The position numbers and the translations under genes are program-made. The notes under the pieces were generated by a model. The model ran no database searches. It saw nothing but the letters and a program-made list of their open reading frames with translations, and was not told where the DNA came from. A stretch of DNA of 56,853 bases, taken from NCBI GenBank assembly GCA_019312665.1, contig JAFDCZ010000009.1:1-56853 (forward strand), in the 5' to 3' direction. Below are positions 8,277 to 19,190 of the stretch, piece by piece. Source of the DNA: Deltaproteobacteria bacterium. Its GTDB lineage: Bacteria; Myxococcota_A; UBA9160; UBA6930. Numbering within the stretch: the first letter of the stretch is position 1; every line of letters starts with the position of its first letter.

Positions 8277-9290
8277 TCAGCGGCCGGTACGGAAGAAGCG
8301 CTGACGGGCCAGCTCGAGGCCGTTGATGGCGGCCAGCCGAACCGGATCCCCTGCCAACCAGAGCCGCAGACCATGGCCCTCTGGAACACTCGGATCCGGG
8401 CGGATCCGGCCTACGCCGACATCGGCACTGCCAATGGTGCCACGCGTGCTCGGAGCGTCCCCCTCGTCGCTGACCACGATGCCGGGCGCCTTCGAGAGCG
8501 TTTCGGCCGCCTCCTGGGCCGAGAGCGGCCGCTGGGTCTCCACGGAGAGCTGGATTCCGCAACCGGCGAAGGTGGGAACCCGCAGCGCCGTCACGCCGAG
8601 GGGTGCCGGTTCGGAAAGCAGCCGAGCCAGGTGGGATTCGATCTGCGCTTCCCGGTCACCCGTGAGGCCCGCACCGGGTGCGTCGGCTGAAGGAAAGCAA
8701 TCGAAGGCCAGCGGCTTCGAGAAGACCTCGGAGACGTCGACCTCCTGCTGCTGGAAGAGGCCCAGGGTTTCCTCCTGGAGCGCTTCCACACCCGCCCGGC
8801 CAGCGCTGGAGGCGGATTCGAGGATGGTGGCCTGGGCCCGAGCCAGGCCAGCGCGCTCCGCCAGGGCCGAGAGCACGGGGGCCAGCAACAGGACGGGGCC
8901 TGCAGGCCCGGCGATCAACGGCTGCTCGGGAGACCAGGCGCGCGAGGGGCTAGCGGCCAGGCCCAGCGGGATCTCTCCTCGCTCGGCCAGGGCGCCAGCC
9001 AGATCGACACAGGCCAGCTCGCTGCGCAGGGCCAGCCGGATCCAATCCACCGCGGCAGCCGCCGGCGTACAGAGCCAGAGCAGATCGAGCTCGGCCAGGG
9101 GCGGAGGCTCCGTCTCGACAGCCAGATCGTGGCCGAGGAATTCAACCTCCTGGCCGATGGAACCTTCGCTCGCCACCGGCACCAGCCGCTGGATCGGGAA
9201 GCGCCGCTCTTGCAGGAGCGCGATCAGCTCCCGGCCGACGGTGCCCGTGGCGCCGATCACGGCCACACGCAGCAGCTCCGGGGTGCTCAT
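8277..9290 (-). CDS. usg: Aspartate-semialdehyde dehydrogenase homologue lacking the catalytic Cys (USG-1-like)
   Basis: A 337-residue protein with the ASADH fold: N-terminal [15 protein letters not shown] nucleotide-binding motif, [16 protein letters not shown], and a C-terminal [17 protein letters not shown]. In active ASADH the nucleophile lies in an N-C-S/T motif after an IANP-type strand. Here the region reads [15 protein letters not shown], with neither Asn nor Cys. This matches the USG-1 paralogues found near truA in gammaproteobacteria. It is therefore unlikely to make aspartate semialdehyde; its function is not known. The ATG overlaps the leuB stop by 4 bp and truA follows by 5 bp. 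No catalytic asd is present in the window. Confidence 0.85.
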   Translation of the reverse strand: MSTPELLRVAVIGATGTVGRELIALLQERRFPIQRLVPVASEGSIGQEVEFLGHDLAVETEPPPLAELDLLWLCTPAAAAVDWIRLALRSELACVDLAGALAERGEIPLGLAASPSRAWSPEQPLIAGPAGPVLLLAPVLSALAERAGLARAQATILESASSAGRAGVEALQEETLGLFQQQEVDVSEVFSKPLAFDCFPSADAPGAGLTGDREAQIESHLARLLSEPAPLGVTALRVPTFAGCGIQLSVETQRPLSAQEAAETLSKAPGIVVSDEGDAPSTRGTIGSADVGVGRIRPDPSVPEGHGLRLWLAGDPVRLAAINGLELARQRFFRTGR

Positions 9291-10375
9291 GCGCCCTTCT
9301 CGAGCTGGCGCAGCACCGCGTCGCCCATCGCCACGCAGCCGAGCGTCGGGCGCTCCTCGCCGTCCAGCACCAGATCACCCGTGCGATGGCCCTCGGCGAG
9401 AACGGCTGTGACTGCACCGCGCACCTGGGCGGCCACGTCCTCACGCTCGAAGGTGTGCTCGAGCATCATGGCGACGGAGAGGATGGCCGCCAGCGGGTTG
9501 GCGGCGTCCTGGCCTGCGATGTCCGGGGCCGAGCCGTGGACGGGCTCATACAGGCCGACCCCACCCTCACCGAGGCTCGCCGAAGGCAACATACCGAGCG
9601 AGCCGGTGATCATCGCGGCCTCATCCGAGAGGATGTCGCCGAACAGATTGCCGGTCACGATCACGTCGAATCGTCCCGGGTCGCGAACCAGCAGCATCGC
9701 GCAGGAATCGACGAGCTGATGTGCGAGCTCCACGTCGTCGTAATCCTTCGCCACTTCGTCGACGACTTCCATCCAGAGCTGGGAGACCTCGAGCACATTG
9801 GCCTTGTGGACGTGGGTCAGGTGATGGCGGCGCCGACGGGCCGAATCGAAGGCCACGCGGGTGATGCGGTCGATCTCGACCTCGTCATACACCATCGTGT
9901 TGCGCGCCTCGCGACGCCCTTCCACCAGCGCGCGCCCGCGCGGCTCGCCGAAGTAGATGCCACCGGTCAGCTCACGCACCACCAACAGATCGATGCCGTC
10001 CACGACTTCGGGACGCAAGGTGGATGCGCCGGCCAAAGCCGGAAACACCGTGGCCGGTCGCAGATTCGCGAACAATCCGAGCTCTTTGCGAATACGCAGG
10101 AGGCCCTTCTCGGGGCGCGTATCCACCGACAGCGCATCCCACTTCGGGCCGCCCACGGCGCCGAGCAGGACGGCACGGCTCGCGCGAGCCTGGGCGACGA
10201 CCGCATCGGCGAGAGGTGTGCCATCGGCGTCGATCGAGGCGCCGCCGATCAGCGCTTCTTCCATTTCCAGTTTCAGGCCCGCTCGCTGCGCTGCGATTTC
10301 GAGCACGCGGCACGCTTCACGGGTGACTTCAGGTCCAATGCCGTCGCCCGGAAGGACGAGGATCTTCTCGCTCAT
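9287..10375 (-). CDS. leuB: 3-isopropylmalate dehydrogenase
   Basis: A 362-residue LeuB, the oxidative decarboxylation step of leucine synthesis. Visible family blocks are [50 protein letters not shown], the THVHKANVL segment and [25 protein letters not shown], which holds the metal-binding aspartates. [16 protein letters not shown] marks the cofactor region. I chose the ATG at 10375 because GGAG lies just upstream; another in-frame ATG at 10384 precedes it. It follows leuA by about 70 bp containing a hairpin and overlaps usg by 4 bp. Confidence 0.97.
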   Translation of the reverse strand: MSEKILVLPGDGIGPEVTREACRVLEIAAQRAGLKLEMEEALIGGASIDADGTPLADAVVAQARASRAVLLGAVGGPKWDALSVDTRPEKGLLRIRKELGLFANLRPATVFPALAGASTLRPEVVDGIDLLVVRELTGGIYFGEPRGRALVEGRREARNTMVYDEVEIDRITRVAFDSARRRRHHLTHVHKANVLEVSQLWMEVVDEVAKDYDDVELAHQLVDSCAMLLVRDPGRFDVIVTGNLFGDILSDEAAMITGSLGMLPSASLGEGGVGLYEPVHGSAPDIAGQDAANPLAAILSVAMMLEHTFEREDVAAQVRGAVTAVLAEGHRTGDLVLDGEERPTLGCVAMGDAVLRQLEKGA

Positions 10376-10391
10376 GGTCTCCATTTCCCTG

Positions 10392-10416
10392 CGAACGCAA
10401 CGGGGCGTTGCGTTCG
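10392..10416 (-). promoter_or_regulatory. Intercistronic hairpin between leuA and leuB
   Basis: CGAACGCAAC (10392-10401) pairs exactly with GTTGCGTTCG (10407-10416) around a 5-nt GGGGC loop (GCCCC on the transcribed strand). It has no T-tract, so it is more likely an mRNA-stability or partial attenuation element within the leu transcript than a full terminator. It sits 32 nt after the leuA stop and 16 nt before the leuB start. Confidence 0.45.
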
Positions 10417-10447
10417 TGTTGCGTTGAGGAGCATCCCCGCTGTGGCG

Positions 10448-12018
<1,571 letters not shown>

Positions 12019-12022
<4 letters not shown>

Positions 12023-12867
12023 GATTCAGTCGCACTCCCTTCCGGTTCTGTCGAAATTTCCTCGAGCTCGTTCCCCGTACGCCAACGCCATACCCACTCT
12101 ACGGGCCCGGAGGCCACATAGGCGATACCCACCAGGAAGAGCGTGACCGAGGGCTTTGAAAGGATCACGGCCAAGGCCAGCACCATCAGCACCGTCGTCG
12201 TATAGGAGCCGCTGATGCGGAGGTCCTTGAAGCTTCGGTAGGGAACCGGGCTCACCATCAGCACGCCGAGCAGCGCAATGCCCACGCCTGCCAAGGGCGC
12301 GGGGATATCGAGGGGCAGCCCGCTCTCGCGCAGGAAGCCCGCGAACCAGACCGAGGACAACACCATTCCGGCGGCCGAGGGAGTGGCCAGGCCTTCGAAG
12401 CGGCCGCGGTACCGATCCGGCGTGACGTTGAAACGCGCCAGGCGCAGCGCTGCGCAAGCCGCGTACAGAAACGCCAACACCCACCCCGTCCAACCAAGCT
12501 GTTGGAGCGCGCCCGCTTGATAGGCGAGCATGGCCGGCGCGACGCCGAAGGAGACCGTATCGGCGATCGAATCGTATTCGGCTCCGAAGCGACTGGTGGC
12601 CCGGGCCATGCGTGCGACCCGGCCATCGAGCACGTCGAAGATCCAGGCAATGAAGATCGCCAGGGCCGCGCGATCCAGATCGCCTCTCGCCGCCAGGGTG
12701 ATCGACCAGAAGCCCGCCGCCAGGTTGCCCGTCGTGAAGAGCTGGGGAAGGAGCGCCATGCCCCTACGGGTGTCGCCGCGCTGGCGGCGACGTCGCCTGC
12801 GCCGCCGAGGAGTCTCTCCCTGTATGGATTCGGACGGCTCGGATTCGGACGGTTCGGATTCGCTCAT
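12019..12867 (-). CDS. pssA: CDP-diacylglycerol-serine O-phosphatidyltransferase
   Basis: A 282-residue membrane enzyme that makes phosphatidylserine from CDP-diacylglycerol and serine. The CDP-alcohol phosphotransferase signature is DGRVARMARATSRFGAEYD followed by SIAD, fitting DGx2ARx8Gx3Dx3D. Several hydrophobic helices follow. The N-terminus is unusual: an acidic SESEP repeat and then an Arg-rich run before MALLPQLFTTGNLAAGF, where most homologues begin. I kept the ATG at 12867 because it overlaps the psd stop by 4 bp, as is common in this block; a start near residue 38 is the alternative. It works with psd, encoded directly upstream, to make phosphatidylethanolamine. Confidence 0.94.
12826..12855. 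repeat. 15-bp tandem repeat in the pssA 5' end
   Basis: Two near-identical 15-bp units (12826-12840 and 12841-12855, one base different) plus a partial third copy up to 12863. They encode the acidic SESEP repeat at the PssA N-terminus. Confidence 0.8.
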
Positions 12868-13547
12868 GCGGCCTCCTCCCCTTCGAGTTCGGCGAGCACC
12901 GTACTTCCACCGCGCACGCGGGCACCGCGCTCCACCAGGGCCTTGCTGCCGAGGGGCAGCACCACGTCAGTGCGCGAACCGAAGCGGATCAGCCCATAGC
13001 GTACGCCCCGGTCGAGCCACTCGCCGATCTCCGCATGGCAGAGAATCCGCCGGGCGATCAGACCGGTGATCTGCACGACCCCCACCTGCCGGCCGTCGGC
13101 CATGGCGAGCGTCATCGCGCAGCGGACGTTGCGGGTCTCGGCCTCCCGATTGAAGGCGGCCAGATAGGCATCGCCGGAACGCTCGATGGAAACGACCCGT
13201 CCGGACACCGGCGCACGGTTCACGTGAACGTTGAAGACTGAGAGGAAGATGCCTATCCGCAAAGCCTTTTTCCCGTCAGCGGTCTCGATCTCTCCGACCT
13301 CGATCACGCGCCCATCGGCCGGTGCGATCACGCGCAGATCGCCCTCCGGAATCGTCCGCTCCGGGTTCCTGAAGAAGGCCGCCACGAACAGGCCGAGCCC
13401 CCCGAACACAGTGGAGACGATCGGTGCCCCCAGGCCCCAGGCCAGGCCCGACACCACGAACAGGGGAATCCCGAACCGGTAGACATCCGGCGCGAACCAG
13501 GCGGTGAGCCTCTCCTGGAAATGGGGGTCGGCCGGACGTTCGCTCAC
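12864..13547 (-). CDS. psd: Phosphatidylserine decarboxylase, short type
   Basis: A 227-residue Psd of the short (archaeal/rhizobial) class, which forms phosphatidylethanolamine at the membrane. The proenzyme normally cleaves itself between Gly and Ser to make a pyruvoyl cofactor; here that site is in IRFGSRTDVVLPLG. VIAPADGRVIEVGE, IGIFLSVFNVHVNRAPVSG and RNVRCAMTLAMADG are typical. Two hydrophobic segments near residues 25-60 anchor it to the membrane. It is 1 bp after the ilvC stop and overlaps pssA by 4 bp, the order ilvC-psd-pssA-leuA seen in deltaproteobacteria. Confidence 0.95.
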   Translation of the reverse strand: MSERPADPHFQERLTAWFAPDVYRFGIPLFVVSGLAWGLGAPIVSTVFGGLGLFVAAFFRNPERTIPEGDLRVIAPADGRVIEVGEIETADGKKALRIGIFLSVFNVHVNRAPVSGRVVSIERSGDAYLAAFNREAETRNVRCAMTLAMADGRQVGVVQITGLIARRILCHAEIGEWLDRGVRYGLIRFGSRTDVVLPLGSKALVERGARVRGGSTVLAELEGEEAA

Positions 13548-13548
13548 G

Positions 13549-14571
13549 TCAGTTCTTCGATCGATCGACCAGGCGGTTCTCGCCCAGCCAGGACATCAGG
13601 CCGCGCAGACGTGCGCCGACTTTCTCCATCGGATGCTCGGCCGCGCGGCGCCGCATGGCATTGAAGCCGACGAAGCCCGATTGCTTCTCGAGGATGAACT
13701 CCTTGGCGAACTCGCCGTCCTGGATTTCCTTCAGGATCTGCTTCATCCGCTCCTTCACGCCCGCATCGATGACGCGCGGCCCGCGGGTGAAATCGCCGTA
13801 CTCGGCGGTGTTCGAGACCGAGTAACGCATGTTGGCCATACCGTTCTCGTAGATCAGGTCGACGATCAGCTTCACTTCGTGGATCGTCTCGAAGTAGGCC
13901 ATCTCCGGCGCATAACCCGCCTCGACGAGGGTCTCGTAACCGTTGCGCATCAACTCCGTGAGCCCACCACAAAGCACGGCCTGCTCGCCGAAGAGATCGG
14001 TCTCGGTCTCCTCGCGGAACGTCGTCTCGATGATGCCCGCGCGGCCGCCGCCGATCGCCTTGGCATACGCCAGCCCGATCTGCAGCGTGTCGCCCGTCGG
14101 GTCCTGATGCACCGCAACCAGGCACGGCACGCCCTTCCCTTCCTCGTAGTGGGCGCGCACCGTATGGCCGGGCCCCTTCGGCGCGACCATGAAGACATTC
14201 ACGTTCTCCGGCGGGGTGATCGCCTGGAAGTGGATGTTGAAGCCGTGTGCCACCGCCAGGTAGTCACCGGGCTCGAGCCCGGGGGCGATCTCGTCGGTGT
14301 AGAGCCCTGCGGCCGTCTCGTCCGGCACCGTCAGCATGATCACGGAAGCCTCGCGCGCGGCCTGATCCGGTGTCGCCACCCGTAGGCCCGCGGCCTCGGC
14401 CTTGGGCCAGGAAGCCGAATCCTTGCGCAGGCCCACGACGACATCGACGCCCGAGTTCTTCAGGTTCTGGGCGTGGGCGTGGCCCTGGCTGCCGTAGCCG
14501 ATCACGGCGACGATCCGGCCTTCGAGCCGACCGAGGTCCGCGTCCTTGTCGTAGTAGATGTTCAGTGCCAT
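13549..14571 (-). CDS. ilvC: Ketol-acid reductoisomerase (NADP+)
   Basis: A 340-residue class I IlvC, which isomerises and reduces acetolactate-type intermediates in isoleucine and valine synthesis. The N-terminal dinucleotide site is [19 protein letters not shown], with a following GLRKDS segment consistent with NADPH. The knotted C-terminal domain has [23 protein letters not shown] with its metal-binding Asp and Glu, and [20 protein letters not shown]. Acetohydroxyacid synthase genes (ilvB, ilvN), often just upstream in related genomes, are not here; tsaB is upstream across a 133-bp gap. Confidence 0.98.
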   Translation of the reverse strand: MALNIYYDKDADLGRLEGRIVAVIGYGSQGHAHAQNLKNSGVDVVVGLRKDSASWPKAEAAGLRVATPDQAAREASVIMLTVPDETAAGLYTDEIAPGLEPGDYLAVAHGFNIHFQAITPPENVNVFMVAPKGPGHTVRAHYEEGKGVPCLVAVHQDPTGDTLQIGLAYAKAIGGGRAGIIETTFREETETDLFGEQAVLCGGLTELMRNGYETLVEAGYAPEMAYFETIHEVKLIVDLIYENGMANMRYSVSNTAEYGDFTRGPRVIDAGVKERMKQILKEIQDGEFAKEFILEKQSGFVGFNAMRRRAAEHPMEKVGARLRGLMSWLGENRLVDRSKN

Positions 14572-14704
14572 GGGGGATGCATCTCCGTGGTTTCCTGGGG
14601 GACGAGGCGACCTTGTGGACCGGGCCCTCCGCCTGCGCTTCCGGGCGCTTACGGGATTCCGGCGGCCGCCGAAGGGGCGAGGCTACGAAAGCCCCGCAGG
14701 GGTG

Positions 14705-15502
14705 TCAAAGCGTCGGTTCGAGGGCCTCGCCCGTCCTCTTCACCTCGGCTTCCGCACGCCTGAAGTAGCGCGGAAGGAGCGCCTCCGCAGCTTGCCCGCC
14801 GCCCGCCGCCAAGCTCGCCAGCGCCAGCTCTCCAACCCGCCCAGCCCGGGCGTCCACGGCCGGCAGCAACTCGAGATCAGGCCCCGAGATCGCGACCAGA
14901 GCCGTCGCCCCCTCCGAGGCATCTTCGCCAACCACGACCCGCGTGCCGCGCGGGAGGAGCTGGGAGAGACCCTCTGGCGTATACACGCTCTCCGCCACGA
15001 GGGGCTCCGTGTCGGCATCGGCCGAGCTCCAGACGCCCGCATAGAGCTCCCCGCGTCGCGCGTCGAGGAGGGCTGCCACGGGCCCCCCTGCACCTCGGGC
15101 CGCCCGCGCCAACGCCGCCAGGGTGGACACGCCGACCAGCGGCGGCCCGGCGCCGAATGCCAACCCCTTGGCGGTGGCAATCGCGATGCGCAGGCCCGTG
15201 AATGAGCCCGGCCCGGTCGAGACGGCGATCGCGTCGAGATCTTCCAATCCGAGGCCAGCCTCCGCGAGCACGGTGTCGATGCCCGGAAGCAGCCGCTCCG
15301 AGTGGACCCGCGCGCCTTCGGTGGACAGCTCCGCAACTACCCGCGGCCCCTCGAGGATCGCCACGCTCATCACGCGGGTCGCCGTTTCGATCGCCAGGAT
15401 CCGCGGCCCACTCGGGGCAGCCGGCGGGCGATTCGAACGTCCGGCCTCGACCCGATGACGCGGGCGGCCGCGTTCAGCTCCCAAGCGGCGATCGGCTCCC
15501 AA
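14705..15502 (-). CDS. tsaB: tRNA threonylcarbamoyladenosine biosynthesis protein TsaB
   Basis: A 265-residue TsaB, the scaffold partner of TsaD in making t6A on ANN-decoding tRNAs. The ASKHA fold is visible in ILAIETATRVMSVAI, HSERLLPGIDTVLAEAG and STGPGSFTGLRIAIATAKGLA, the hallmark GPGSFTGLR block. ALLDARRGELYAGV is also typical. The first 34 residues are Arg/Pro-rich and unlike the family; the ATG at 15502 is the only Met before the conserved part and lies 6 bp after the rseP stop, so either the extension is real or a non-ATG start nearer the ILAIET strand is used. Confidence 0.92.
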   Translation of the reverse strand: MGADRRLGAERGRPRHRVEAGRSNRPPAAPSGPRILAIETATRVMSVAILEGPRVVAELSTEGARVHSERLLPGIDTVLAEAGLGLEDLDAIAVSTGPGSFTGLRIAIATAKGLAFGAGPPLVGVSTLAALARAARGAGGPVAALLDARRGELYAGVWSSADADTEPLVAESVYTPEGLSQLLPRGTRVVVGEDASEGATALVAISGPDLELLPAVDARAGRVGELALASLAAGGGQAAEALLPRYFRRAEAEVKRTGEALEPTL

Positions 15503-15508
15503 GCCCGC

Positions 15509-17203
15509 CTACAGGCCCCGCATCCAGTCGAAGAAGTTCGACCAGTTGCGGGAAACGTCATTCCACAGAGCGAAACCCATCAGGGCCACCAACAAGATCA
15601 GCCCGATCTGTTGGACGAACTCACGGGTGCGAACCGAAAGAGGGCCGCGCTTCACGCCCTCGACCAGGGCGATCAGCGCCTGGCCCCCGTCGAGGATCGG
15701 AATCGGCAGCAGGTTCAAGATGCCGAGGTTGATGCTGATCAGCATCAGCAGCTGCAGGAAGCGATCCCAACCGGCCTGGAAAGCGGAGTGGCTCTGCTTG
15801 GCAATCTCGATCGGGCCACCGATCGCTTTGCGCGATATCTCCCCGGTGATGAGCTTGCGAAGGCCACGCAGGAAGAGCGTGGTGACTTCGTAGGTCATCA
15901 CCGTTGCACGGGGAATGGCGACGAACGGGTTGCGCAGGCGCTCCTGACGAACAGCACCCCGAAGCACCGCGTTCGCACCCTGAATACCGATCAGATACTC
16001 CTCCTGATCGTTTCCCTGGATCTGGGAAGGCACCTTCCTCGGCTGGATCGAAACGAGACGTGTCTCCCCGCTCCGCGCGATCTGGATGTCGAGGCTTCGG
16101 CCGCCGCTCCCGAGCACCGTCTCCTGGAAGGTGAGAAAGCTTCCGATCGGTCGGCCGTCGACGGCCACGATCAGATCACCCGCCTCGATTCCCGCCTGGG
16201 CCGCGGGCATCTCCTTGGAAACCGCCGCGACCAGGACGACCGCCGGGATCACGCCCAATGCGTCTACGCTTCCGAGGGCCGGGACGCTGACGTCGACCGG
16301 GCTCTCTTCCATATCCAGGCCAACGCCTTGGGGCCTCATCACCTGGAGCCCGATCTCGCCCCCTTCCCCGGCTTCGCCGTAGGCCTTGGCGAAGCCGGCC
16401 CAATCCTCGACCTCGCGTTCTCCGACGCGAACCACGCGATCGCCTGCGCGCAATCCGCTCGCCGCAGCGATCGCCTCGGGCCCTGAGAGACCGAGCAACG
16501 CTTTCTGCCGCTCGTGCTGGACACCAAGCCAGCCGACCTGCTTGTCGTCGCGAAACACCCGATCGATGCCGGGACGGGTTTCGATCGGCACCGAACGCGT
16601 GAAATCCGGAGTGCCCTCGCGCTGGATCCCGAGTTGAACTCGCTCGCCCGGATGCTCGCGGACGAACTCCTCCAGATCCTGCCACCAGGCCACCGCTTCG
16701 CCGTTCACCTCGACGATCCGGTCACCTGCGGCAAGACCCGCCCGTGCCGCCGGCGAGGCTGGTTCGATCGTTCCGATCACCGGGGCCTGCCGATCGATGC
16801 CCACCCAGAGCGTGCCTGTCAGCAGCAGCACGGGAAGCGCCAGATTCATCGCGGGCCCCGCGAGGTAGATCGCCAGCTTCTTCCACATCGGCTGCGCCGG
16901 CAGACTTCGAGCCGGATCCTCGAGCGCTTCCGAGCCGTCTTCTTCGCCCGGATTCTCCCCGAGCATCTTCACGTAGCCGCCAAGCGGGATCCAGGCCACG
17001 ACGTATTCCGTACCGCTGCGCGTCCAGGCCATGCGGAAGCGGCCGATTCCGATCGGCGATCCGAAACCGATCGAGAACTTGAGCACGCGAACGCCGCAAA
17101 GCTTCGCCACGATGTAGTGGCCCCACTCGTGCACGGTGACGAGCACGCCGAGCATCAGTACGAAAGCAAAGATTCCCTCGACGCCGATGGCGATTTGGCT
17201 CAC
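15509..17203 (-). CDS. rseP: Site-2 intramembrane metalloprotease RseP with three PDZ-like modules
   Basis: A 564-residue membrane protease of the RseP/S2P family, which cuts anti-sigma factors or other membrane substrates within the bilayer. The zinc site HEWGH is at residues 25-29 in the first membrane helix and the third ligand lies in PIPILDGGQ near 505. Between them are three segments with PDZ character, starting near residues 140, 245 and 330 (AARAGLAAGDRIVEVNG, SGLRAGDRVVRVG, AQAGIEAGDLIVAVDG). E. coli RseP has two PDZ domains and about 450 residues, so this protein carries an extra module. It overlaps dxr by 4 bp, the usual uppS-dxr-rseP order. Confidence 0.94.
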   Translation of the reverse strand: MSQIAIGVEGIFAFVLMLGVLVTVHEWGHYIVAKLCGVRVLKFSIGFGSPIGIGRFRMAWTRSGTEYVVAWIPLGGYVKMLGENPGEEDGSEALEDPARSLPAQPMWKKLAIYLAGPAMNLALPVLLLTGTLWVGIDRQAPVIGTIEPASPAARAGLAAGDRIVEVNGEAVAWWQDLEEFVREHPGERVQLGIQREGTPDFTRSVPIETRPGIDRVFRDDKQVGWLGVQHERQKALLGLSGPEAIAAASGLRAGDRVVRVGEREVEDWAGFAKAYGEAGEGGEIGLQVMRPQGVGLDMEESPVDVSVPALGSVDALGVIPAVVLVAAVSKEMPAAQAGIEAGDLIVAVDGRPIGSFLTFQETVLGSGGRSLDIQIARSGETRLVSIQPRKVPSQIQGNDQEEYLIGIQGANAVLRGAVRQERLRNPFVAIPRATVMTYEVTTLFLRGLRKLITGEISRKAIGGPIEIAKQSHSAFQAGWDRFLQLLMLISINLGILNLLPIPILDGGQALIALVEGVKRGPLSVRTREFVQQIGLILLVALMGFALWNDVSRNWSNFFDWMRGL

Positions 17204-18378
17204 GGAGTCAGATCCTCCAGATGGGCGCGTGCCTGGGCCCTTGCCCAGGCGTCGGCGGCCTCGACCTCCTCGAGACGCTCGACCGCTTCGCCTTGATGAT
17301 CGGCGAGCCAGGCCTCGAGCACGAGGCCGTTCGTGGCGGCGATCCGGGGGAAGAGCAGCCCCCCCGCGAGGAAGGCTGCGACAGATACTTCGTTGGCTGC
17401 GTTCAGCACTGCCGGAGCGGCCTCACCGCCGGCCAGGGCGCGAAAGGCCAGATCCAGACACGGGAAACGTTTGGTATCCGGAGTCTCGAAATCGAGCCGC
17501 CCCGCAGCGGCCAGGTCGAGCCGCGGCGTCGAAACGGGCAAGCGTTCGGGCCACGAGAGTGCCAGCGCAATCGGCCCGCGCATATCGGGCATGCCCAACT
17601 GCGCAAGCACCGAACCATCGATGAACTCGACCAGCGAATGCACGATCGACTGCGGGTGCACCACGACACGGATGCGTTCCGGCGGAACATCGAAGAGCCA
17701 GCGCGCCTCGATCACCTCGAGGCCCTTGTTCATCAGGCTGGCCGAATCGATCGTGATCTTCGGGCCCATGCTCCAGTTCGGGTGGTCGAGGGCCTGTTCG
17801 ACACTGGCCACCGCGATCTCTTCCTCGCTCCAGGTGCGAAAGGGCCCCCCCGAAGCAGTGAGGATGAGGGCATCGACGTCTTCCGGTCGCTGCCCCGCCA
17901 AAGCCTGGAAGATCGCACTGTGCTCGCTGTCGACGGGTAGGAGTTCCACGCCGGCTCGCTCCACCTCGCGGCGGACCAATGCACCGGCCATCACCATCAC
18001 CTCTTTGTTGGCAAGCGCGATATCCCGGCCGGCGCGGATTGCGGCAACCGTGGGAGCCAGGCCGACGGCGCCGACCAGACCGGCAACGACGAGGTCTGCA
18101 TCGTGCTCCGCCACGGCGATCAGTCCGGCCGATCCGACGGCGATCTCCGGTGCCGGGATCGATGCCGCTTCGAGGCGCTGGCGAAGCTCTGCCGCTCCAG
18201 CCTCTTCCATCACGGAGACCAGCGCCGGGCGCACCTGGGCCACCTGCTCGGCCAGCCGCTCGATGTTCCGACCCGCGGCGAGCGCCGTCACTCGGAAGCG
18301 ATCCGGGAACTCCCCGGCCACCGAGAGCGTCTGCTCGCCGATGCTGCCGGTGCTGCCGAGAAGCGCCAGGCGCTTCAC
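17200..18378 (-). CDS. dxr: 1-deoxy-D-xylulose 5-phosphate reductoisomerase
   Basis: A 392-residue DXR, which makes 2-C-methyl-D-erythritol 4-phosphate, the committed step of the MEP isoprenoid pathway. The NADPH-binding LLGSTGSIGEQTL is at residues 5-17. The catalytic region has ALANKEVMVMAG, PVDSEHSAIFQAL, LTASGGPFRTW and KITIDSASLMNKGLE, with the metal-binding Asp and Glu. It overlaps uppS and rseP by 4 bp each. The usual cdsA gene between uppS and dxr is absent. Confidence 0.98.
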   Translation of the reverse strand: MKRLALLGSTGSIGEQTLSVAGEFPDRFRVTALAAGRNIERLAEQVAQVRPALVSVMEEAGAAELRQRLEAASIPAPEIAVGSAGLIAVAEHDADLVVAGLVGAVGLAPTVAAIRAGRDIALANKEVMVMAGALVRREVERAGVELLPVDSEHSAIFQALAGQRPEDVDALILTASGGPFRTWSEEEIAVASVEQALDHPNWSMGPKITIDSASLMNKGLEVIEARWLFDVPPERIRVVVHPQSIVHSLVEFIDGSVLAQLGMPDMRGPIALALSWPERLPVSTPRLDLAAAGRLDFETPDTKRFPCLDLAFRALAGGEAAPAVLNAANEVSVAAFLAGGLLFPRIAATNGLVLEAWLADHQGEAVERLEEVEAADAWARAQARAHLEDLTP

Positions 18379-19172
18379 GACCCTTCTCGCACCTGGGCGC
18401 CAGTCTGACCAAAGCGCCGTTCACGGCCGTTGAAGTCCGCGATGGCCGCTTCCAGTTCGGGGCGTCCGAAATCGGGCCACATGCAATCCGTGACGTGGAT
18501 TTCCGCGTAGGCGACCTGCCACAGCAGGAAGTTCGAGATCCGCCATTCCCGCCCGGTGCGGATCAAGAGATCCACATCGGGAAGCTCGGGCAGATCCAGA
18601 TGAGCCGCGAAGGTCTTCTCGTCCAGACCGTCGGGATCGATCCTGCCCTGCTCGTGCTCGCGCAGAAGGCGCCGCGCGGCGTCGACGATCTCGGCGCGAC
18701 CACCGTACGAGAGAGCAAAGACCAGCTGCATGCCGGTCCCGCTCTCGGTGCGCTGCTTGGCGTTTTCGAGCGTGCGACGAACGTTAGGCGGAAGTCGCTC
18801 CATGCGTCCGATCGTGCGAATCCGGCAGCCCCGCTCGATGACTTCGGGGAGATCCAGCTCGAAGAATTCTTCGGGCAGGCGCATCAGCAGATCGACTTCC
18901 TGCTTCGGTCGATTCCAGTTCTCCGAGGAGAAGGCGAAGAGCGTGAGAAAGCCGATGCCGAGATCGTCCGCCACACGCACGATCTTCCGCACGGCCTCCA
19001 AGCCCGCCCGATGGCCCTCGGTGCGGGGGAGCCCTTGCCCTTCGGCCCAACGACCATTGCCGTCCATGATGACGGCGACGTGGCGCGGGGTCACATCGCC
19101 TTCGCCGGATCCGCTAGGGGCGGATCCTCCGGGCTGGGAGCCTCCGGGCTCTGAGTGTCGAGGCTCGGGCAT
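18375..19172 (-). CDS. uppS: Undecaprenyl diphosphate synthase (cis-prenyltransferase)
   Basis: A 265-residue cis-prenyltransferase that makes the C55 lipid carrier for peptidoglycan synthesis. The catalytic Asp is in VIMDGNGRWAEGQGLPRTEG (near residue 37), with LTLFAFSSENWNRP and the C-terminal LIRTGREWRISNFLLWQVAY and MWPDF blocks. About 27 Gly/Ser/Pro-rich residues precede the conserved start (partly repeated GSQPGGSAPSGS). It begins 18 bp after the frr stop. Confidence 0.97.
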   Translation of the reverse strand: MPEPRHSEPGGSQPGGSAPSGSGEGDVTPRHVAVIMDGNGRWAEGQGLPRTEGHRAGLEAVRKIVRVADDLGIGFLTLFAFSSENWNRPKQEVDLLMRLPEEFFELDLPEVIERGCRIRTIGRMERLPPNVRRTLENAKQRTESGTGMQLVFALSYGGRAEIVDAARRLLREHEQGRIDPDGLDEKTFAAHLDLPELPDVDLLIRTGREWRISNFLLWQVAYAEIHVTDCMWPDFGRPELEAAIADFNGRERRFGQTGAQVREGS

Positions 19173-19190
19173 GGGATGATTTCCTCCGCG

